From an uncultured Marvinbryantia sp. (GTDB lineage: Bacteria; Bacillota; Clostridia; Lachnospirales; Lachnospiraceae), in assembly GCA_934408725.1 (NCBI GenBank), contig CAKRVB010000001.1, positions 62,001 through 126,000 of the forward strand: a stretch of 64,000 bases of DNA, given 5' to 3'. Under the pieces are notes generated by a model. It was not told where the DNA came from. It did not search any database and worked only from the letters and a program-made list of their open reading frames with translations. Below, one piece after another: positions 60,271 to 64,000 of this stretch. Numbering within the stretch: the first letter of the stretch is position 1; each line of letters opens with the position of its first letter. The position numbers were made by a program, and so were the translations under genes.

Positions 60271-61563
60271 TCAGCCAACTCTCAGTTTAAACTTTTGAAT
60301 CTCTTTTTCACTGGAGACACGTTCGATCTCAGCGCCAAGTCCACGAAGCTTCTGTTCAAAGTTCTCATATCCACGCTGAATGTATACGATATCGTCCACA
60401 ATGGTGATACCTTCTGCTGCCAGTCCGGCAATCACAAGGGCTGCTCCTGCACGAAGATCCGGTGCGCTGACTCTGGCACCCATCAGTTTCTCCGTACCAT
60501 AAATCACGGCGGTATTGCCTTCCACCTTAATGTCTGCTCCCATACGAATCAGCTCGTCCACATACTTGAATCGATTCTCAAAGATGCTTTCTGTCACAAT
60601 ACTGGTTCCCTTCGCAATTGCCAGTGCCACACCAATCTGTGGCTGCATATCGGTAGGATAACCTGGATATGGCAGGGTCTTCACATTGGTATTATGCAGA
60701 CGCTTTGTCGCAACGACACGTACTGCATCATCGAATTCTTCCACCTGACATCCGATCTCTACCAGCTTCGCTGTCGTAGCTTCCAGATGCTTCGGAATGA
60801 CATTCTTCACAATGACATCTCCTCTGGTTGCTGCTGCTGCGAACATAAAGGTTCCTGCTTCAATCTGATCCGGAATAATGGAATACTCTGTTGCATGAAG
60901 CTTTTCCACACCACGGATACGAATCACATCGGTACCTGCGCCTTTAATGTTGGCTCCCATGCTGTTCAGGAAATTCGCCGCATCTACAACATGCGGTTCC
61001 TTTGCTGCATTCTCAATGATCGTACGGCCTTCTGCCATGGCTGCTGCCATCATAATATTAATGGTAGCACCAACTGATACCGTATCCAGATAGATATGGC
61101 TTCCTCTCAGATGATCTGCCTCTGCAATAATAGAGCCATGGGAGATCCTCACCTTCGCACCCAATGCTTTAAATCCCTTCAGATGAAGGTCGATCGGTCT
61201 GCTTCCGATATTGCATCCTCCCGGAAGCGGTACTTCTGCCTTCTTATACTTACCAAGCAATGCTCCGAGCAAATAATAAGATGCTCTGATTTTCTTTATA
61301 TATTCATAGTCAACACTGATTCTTCCGATACCGGATCCGTTGATCAGTGCTGAGGTTCTGCTTACTCTGGTGACACTGGCGCCGATCTCACTGATTGCCT
61401 CTAACAGCACATTTATGTCCTGGACATCCGGAAGGTTCTCGATCCGTACTGTCTCATCCGTCATAATTGCTGCAGCAAGAATACCCAATGCCGCGTTCTT
61501 CGCACCGCCGATCTCTACTTCACCGGCAAGCGGATTTCCGCCTTTGATTATATACTGCTCCAT
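60271..61563 (-). CDS. murA: UDP-N-acetylglucosamine 1-carboxyvinyltransferase
   Basis: 430 residues. First committed step of peptidoglycan synthesis, transfer of enolpyruvate to UDP-GlcNAc. IIKGGNPLAGEVEIGGAKNAALGILAA at the N terminus with catalytic Lys/Asn, PLPGGCNIGSRPIDLHLKGFKALG near 120 with the phosphoenolpyruvate-binding Cys (fosfomycin target), YPTDMQPQIG near 300 and the C-terminal DLRAGAALVIAGLAA. Complete. Firmicutes often have two MurA paralogues; which one this is cannot be told here. Confidence 0.97.
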   Translation of the reverse strand: MEQYIIKGGNPLAGEVEIGGAKNAALGILAAAIMTDETVRIENLPDVQDINVLLEAISEIGASVTRVSRTSALINGSGIGRISVDYEYIKKIRASYYLLGALLGKYKKAEVPLPGGCNIGSRPIDLHLKGFKALGAKVRISHGSIIAEADHLRGSHIYLDTVSVGATINIMMAAAMAEGRTIIENAAKEPHVVDAANFLNSMGANIKGAGTDVIRIRGVEKLHATEYSIIPDQIEAGTFMFAAAATRGDVIVKNVIPKHLEATTAKLVEIGCQVEEFDDAVRVVATKRLHNTNVKTLPYPGYPTDMQPQIGVALAIAKGTSIVTESIFENRFKYVDELIRMGADIKVEGNTAVIYGTEKLMGARVSAPDLRAGAALVIAGLAAEGITIVDDIVYIQRGYENFEQKLRGLGAEIERVSSEKEIQKFKLRVG

Positions 61564-61673
61564 TTGACACCTCTGAATTTTATTTATACTCTTCCCATTT
61601 TCAGGTTACTTGATATTCTCGAAACGGCTTTTTCCCCTGTCCGCTTCTACCCCTTATAAAAATATCTTTATCC

Positions 61674-61701
61674 ATTATACCACAATCTTAAAATTTGTAA
61701 A
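61674..61701 (-). promoter_or_regulatory. murA promoter with extended -10
   Basis: TTTACA (61696-61701), 16-bp spacer, TATAAT (61674-61679), preceded by TGG to give an extended -10 (TGnTATAAT). Confidence 0.75.
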
Positions 61702-61835
61702 TAAGATTTCATATTTCGCAATAATTGCGACTTTTTTTGCAATTATTTTGCAACACTATCTTGTGCTACTTGTCTAGTTTTGCACAACTTTGTACTATAT
61801 ATAGTAACCTTTCGCACAACTTTTTACACAAGGAA

Positions 61836-61884
61836 AAAACAGGATATACGCAATTTTTTCTATTTTGCGTATATCCTGTTTTTG
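61836..61884. terminator. Strong terminator after oppF
   Basis: AACAGGATATACGCAA and TTGCGTATATCCTGTT form a perfect 16-bp stem with an A/T-rich loop and T runs on both sides; it serves the Opp operon on the minus strand. Confidence 0.88.
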
Positions 61885-61953
61885 AATTTTTGTAATATAT
61901 AATTTAAAATGCCTCACGGATTGTTCCGTACTTCGTGCTCTCACAATCCTGTT

Positions 61954-62898
61954 TTAAAACTTCTCGCTTGTCCATTTCTGAATCTCTTCATCGGTACCAA
62001 ACACCTGATGCTGACCACCCATACTGTGATAGCTTCCTACATTGTAGTCAATACCACTTGTCGCATAATCATAGGTCACGGACCTGCGATATTTTTCCAG
62101 TCTTGGATTCGGTTCTGGAATCGCAGATAACAGGCTTCTGGTATATGGATGTACCGGATTGGCAAAGATCTCATCTGTGGTTCCGGTCTCCAGGAGATGT
62201 CCCAGATGAAGCACTCCGATACGGTCAGAGATATATTTTACCATGGAAAGATCATGGGCAATAAACAGATAAGCCAGCCCTGTTTCCTCCTGAATATCCT
62301 TCATCAGATTGACTACCTGCGCCTGAATAGATACATCCAGTGCAGAAATACATTCATCTGCGATGATCAGCTTCGGATTCATAATCAGTGCACGGGCAAT
62401 TCCCACACGCTGACGCTGTCCTCCGGAGAACTGATGTGGATAACGTGCCGCATGTTCCGGTGCCAGTCCTACTTTTGCAAGAATATTTTTAATGATGGTC
62501 TCTCTTTCTTCCTTTGTTTTATACAGATGATGAATATCCAGACCTTCTCCCAGGATATCGCGTACCTTTTTTCTCGGATTCAGAGATGCCATCGGATCCT
62601 GGAAGATCATCTGCATCTGTGTTCTCAACGCCTGGTTATCCGCCCTGGAAAGCTTCCCGCTGATATCTCTTCCATTAAAACAGATCTCTCCTGCGGTTGG
62701 ATCATACAGGCGGATAATGCTTCGTCCAATGGTGGATTTTCCGGAACCGGATTCTCCTACCAGTCCGTAAGTTTCTCCTGGATAAATCTTAAAAGATACA
62801 TTATCCACAGCCTTCACGGTAAAAGTGTTGCTGACTTTGAAATACTGTTTTAAGCCATTGACGGTAAGGATCGGCTCTGCATTATAATTCACTGCCAT
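61954..62898 (-). CDS. oppF: Oligopeptide ABC transporter ATPase OppF-like
   Basis: 314 residues. Walker [12 protein letters not shown] near 50, Q-loop FQDPMASLNPR, signature FSGGQRQRVGIARAL, Walker B LIIADECISALD (Cys in place of the usual Pro), H-loop IAHDLSMV, and the C-terminal HPYTRSLLSAIPEPNP typical of Opp/Dpp ATPases. The tail of about 45 residues ends TSEKF. It overlaps oppD by 17 bp. Confidence 0.93.
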   Translation of the reverse strand: MAVNYNAEPILTVNGLKQYFKVSNTFTVKAVDNVSFKIYPGETYGLVGESGSGKSTIGRSIIRLYDPTAGEICFNGRDISGKLSRADNQALRTQMQMIFQDPMASLNPRKKVRDILGEGLDIHHLYKTKEERETIIKNILAKVGLAPEHAARYPHQFSGGQRQRVGIARALIMNPKLIIADECISALDVSIQAQVVNLMKDIQEETGLAYLFIAHDLSMVKYISDRIGVLHLGHLLETGTTDEIFANPVHPYTRSLLSAIPEPNPRLEKYRRSVTYDYATSGIDYNVGSYHSMGGQHQVFGTDEEIQKWTSEKF

Positions 62899-63976
62899 TT
62901 TTCTTTGCCTCCTCCTTCATTCGTTCAATTCGTGCCTTCAGTTCTGCCGGCATCTCCACCTTCGGTGCCCGTTCATCCAGCAGCCAGGTTGCTGCGTAAT
63001 GAGTATCGGAAACCTGGAACATTGGCGGATCCAGCTTATCATCAATCTCCAGTGCATAACGGTTACGTGGTGCAAATGCATCTCCTGCCTTTTCATGAAG
63101 CAGGTTTGGCGGTGATCCAGGAATCGTATACAGTCTGTGATCATCGGTATTCAGATCCGGCATAGCCGACAGCAGTCCCCAGGTATATGGATGTCTCGGA
63201 TCATAGAAAATCTCATCAATCGTACCTTTTTCCACAATCTTGCCGGCATACATAACATTGACGTAATCTGCAACTTTAGCCACTACTCCCAGATCATGGG
63301 TAATGTAAATAACAGAAATACCACGTTCATCCTGAATCTTTTTGATCAGCTCGATGATCTTCGCCTGAATCGTCACATCCAGTGCAGTAGTCGGCTCATC
63401 ACAAATCAGCAGATCCGGGTTGCAGGCCAGGGCAATGGCGATCACCACACGCTGTCTCATACCACCGGACAACTGATGCGGGTAATTCTTCATACGCTTT
63501 TCTGCATCGGAAATACCAACTTCTTTTAACAGCTCTACTGCTTTATCCCATGCTTCTTTTTTCGGAGTCTTAAAGTGCCAGATCATGCCTTCCATGATCT
63601 GTTTTCCGATGGTCATGGTCGGATCCAGACTGGTCATCGGGTCCTGGAATACCATGGCAATTCGTTTTCCGTTGATATGTTTACGGATCCATTTCTTATC
63701 TTTGGTCAGGATATCTACCGTTTCTTTGCTGCCATCTGCATGGCTGTAAGTAAACTCAATGCTTCCGCTGTCTACGGTCGCATTGGAAGCCAGGATACCC
63801 ATAGCAGCTTTCATTGTAACAGACTTACCAGATCCGGACTCACCTACAATCGCTACCGTTTCTCCCTTATACAGATCAATATTCACACCACGAATGGCAT
63901 GCACCGGTCCGGCTGTTGTCTTAAATGTGATATCCAGGTCATTGATTTTAAGAATCTTTTCTTTCGTTTCTGACAT
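62882..63976 (-). CDS. oppD: Oligopeptide ABC transporter ATPase OppD-like
   Basis: 364 residues. Walker [14 protein letters not shown] near 47, [12 protein letters not shown], signature [15 protein letters not shown], Walker [14 protein letters not shown]-loop ITHDLGVV, and the C-terminal [15 protein letters not shown]. The usual four-Cys iron-sulfur motif of some OppD proteins is not seen (FAPRNRYAL lacks Cys). GAGGTG lies about 7 nt upstream of ATG. Confidence 0.94.
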   Translation of the reverse strand: MSETKEKILKINDLDITFKTTAGPVHAIRGVNIDLYKGETVAIVGESGSGKSVTMKAAMGILASNATVDSGSIEFTYSHADGSKETVDILTKDKKWIRKHINGKRIAMVFQDPMTSLDPTMTIGKQIMEGMIWHFKTPKKEAWDKAVELLKEVGISDAEKRMKNYPHQLSGGMRQRVVIAIALACNPDLLICDEPTTALDVTIQAKIIELIKKIQDERGISVIYITHDLGVVAKVADYVNVMYAGKIVEKGTIDEIFYDPRHPYTWGLLSAMPDLNTDDHRLYTIPGSPPNLLHEKAGDAFAPRNRYALEIDDKLDPPMFQVSDTHYAATWLLDERAPKVEMPAELKARIERMKEEAKKNGSEL

Positions 63977-64000
63977 CTACACGCACCTCACATTTCTTTC
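63977..64000 (-). CDS. End of an upstream gene, probably the Opp permease (partial)
   Basis: In the frame ending TAG directly before the OppD ATG, the last seven codons read ERNVRCV. Operon position implies OppC, but only 24 bases are visible. Confidence 0.3.
   Translation of the reverse strand, partial: ERNVRCV

Larger units (their letters stand above)
61564..61953. other. Intergenic stretch between oppF and murA
   Basis: No gene. It holds the murA promoter (61674-61701), the oppF terminator (61836-61884), and an A+T-rich block with several small palindromes: CGCAATAATTGCG (about 61716-61728), ACTATATATAGT (about 61794-61805), and two copies of GCACAACTTT. The murA leader is about 100 nt. 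Confidence 0.6.

Noticed and set aside
1..64000. CRISPR arrays, tRNA or rRNA genes, prophage modules
   Set aside because: No regularly spaced direct repeats, no tRNA-like T-loop/acceptor patterns, and no phage structural or integrase genes were noticed by reading; a tRNAscan run would settle the tRNA point.

Overview
The window looks like a chromosomal segment of a low-GC gut Firmicute of the Lachnospiraceae, most like Blautia or a close relative. This is inferred from protein character: a Firmicute-type Tad pilus locus, UPF0397/ECF transport, DUF3877, DUF5685 and DUF3237 proteins, Rpn-type nucleases, and NahK-based amino-sugar use. No rRNA, tRNA, CRISPR array, prophage or complete insertion sequence was found.

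Layout. 1-3.0 kb (minus): end of a Tad pilus operon (prepilin peptidase, TadZ, CpaF, TadB start). 3.2-7.2 kb (minus): alanyl-tRNA editing protein and a domain-permuted GH3 glycosidase. 7.3-13.8 kb (plus): sugar ABC importer, two NahK-type kinases and a sugar-1-phosphate nucleotidyltransferase. 13.9-17.6 kb (plus): accessory Hsp70 cluster (short DnaK, DUF5685, J-protein, membrane zinc-ribbon protein). 17.7-20.8 kb (minus): ECF transporter, then a DMT exporter. 22-26 kb: sugar-acid-like operon with a divergent GntR regulator and a visible operator/promoter. 26-31 kb: cytidylate-kinase-like protein, HigBA-type toxin-antitoxin, oleate hydratase, C39-like protein. 31.2-35.8 kb: two-component system, AraC regulator and MFS pair. 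36-40.5 kb (minus): DUF3877, ATP-grasp and two esterases, then a broken Rpn nuclease gene. 41.3-43.9 kb (minus): second two-component system and a DUF4342-like protein. 44-51 kb (minus): six-gene ribose-type ABC importer / YesN-YesM operon. 51.4-56.6 kb: HSL-type esterase, an ABC-ATPase-like protein that has lost its catalytic motifs, and an M20 amidohydrolase / DAACS symporter operon with a long structured leader. 56.7-61.6 kb (minus): third OmpR two-component system, metK under a SAM-I riboswitch, murA. 61.9-64 kb (minus): OppF and OppD.

Four things stand out. (1) A palindromic repeat with GTA[A/T]CTGTTCAG-type ends recurs at least five times, always with the same end facing the start of an unrelated gene; one copy carries a structured insert of about 100 bp. 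(2) A near-identical sigma-A promoter, spacer included, lies in front of three loci; two of these are copies of one segment, and the second copy of the esterase gene is decayed through a 264-bp deletion between 10-bp direct repeats. (3) The protein at 52.3-53.7 kb aligns with the RbsA-type ATPase encoded 2 kb away but lacks both Walker A motifs. (4) The leader of the DAACS symporter operon can fold into a three-way junction closed directly before a U7 tract, and the same stretch also reads as a 44-codon ORF.
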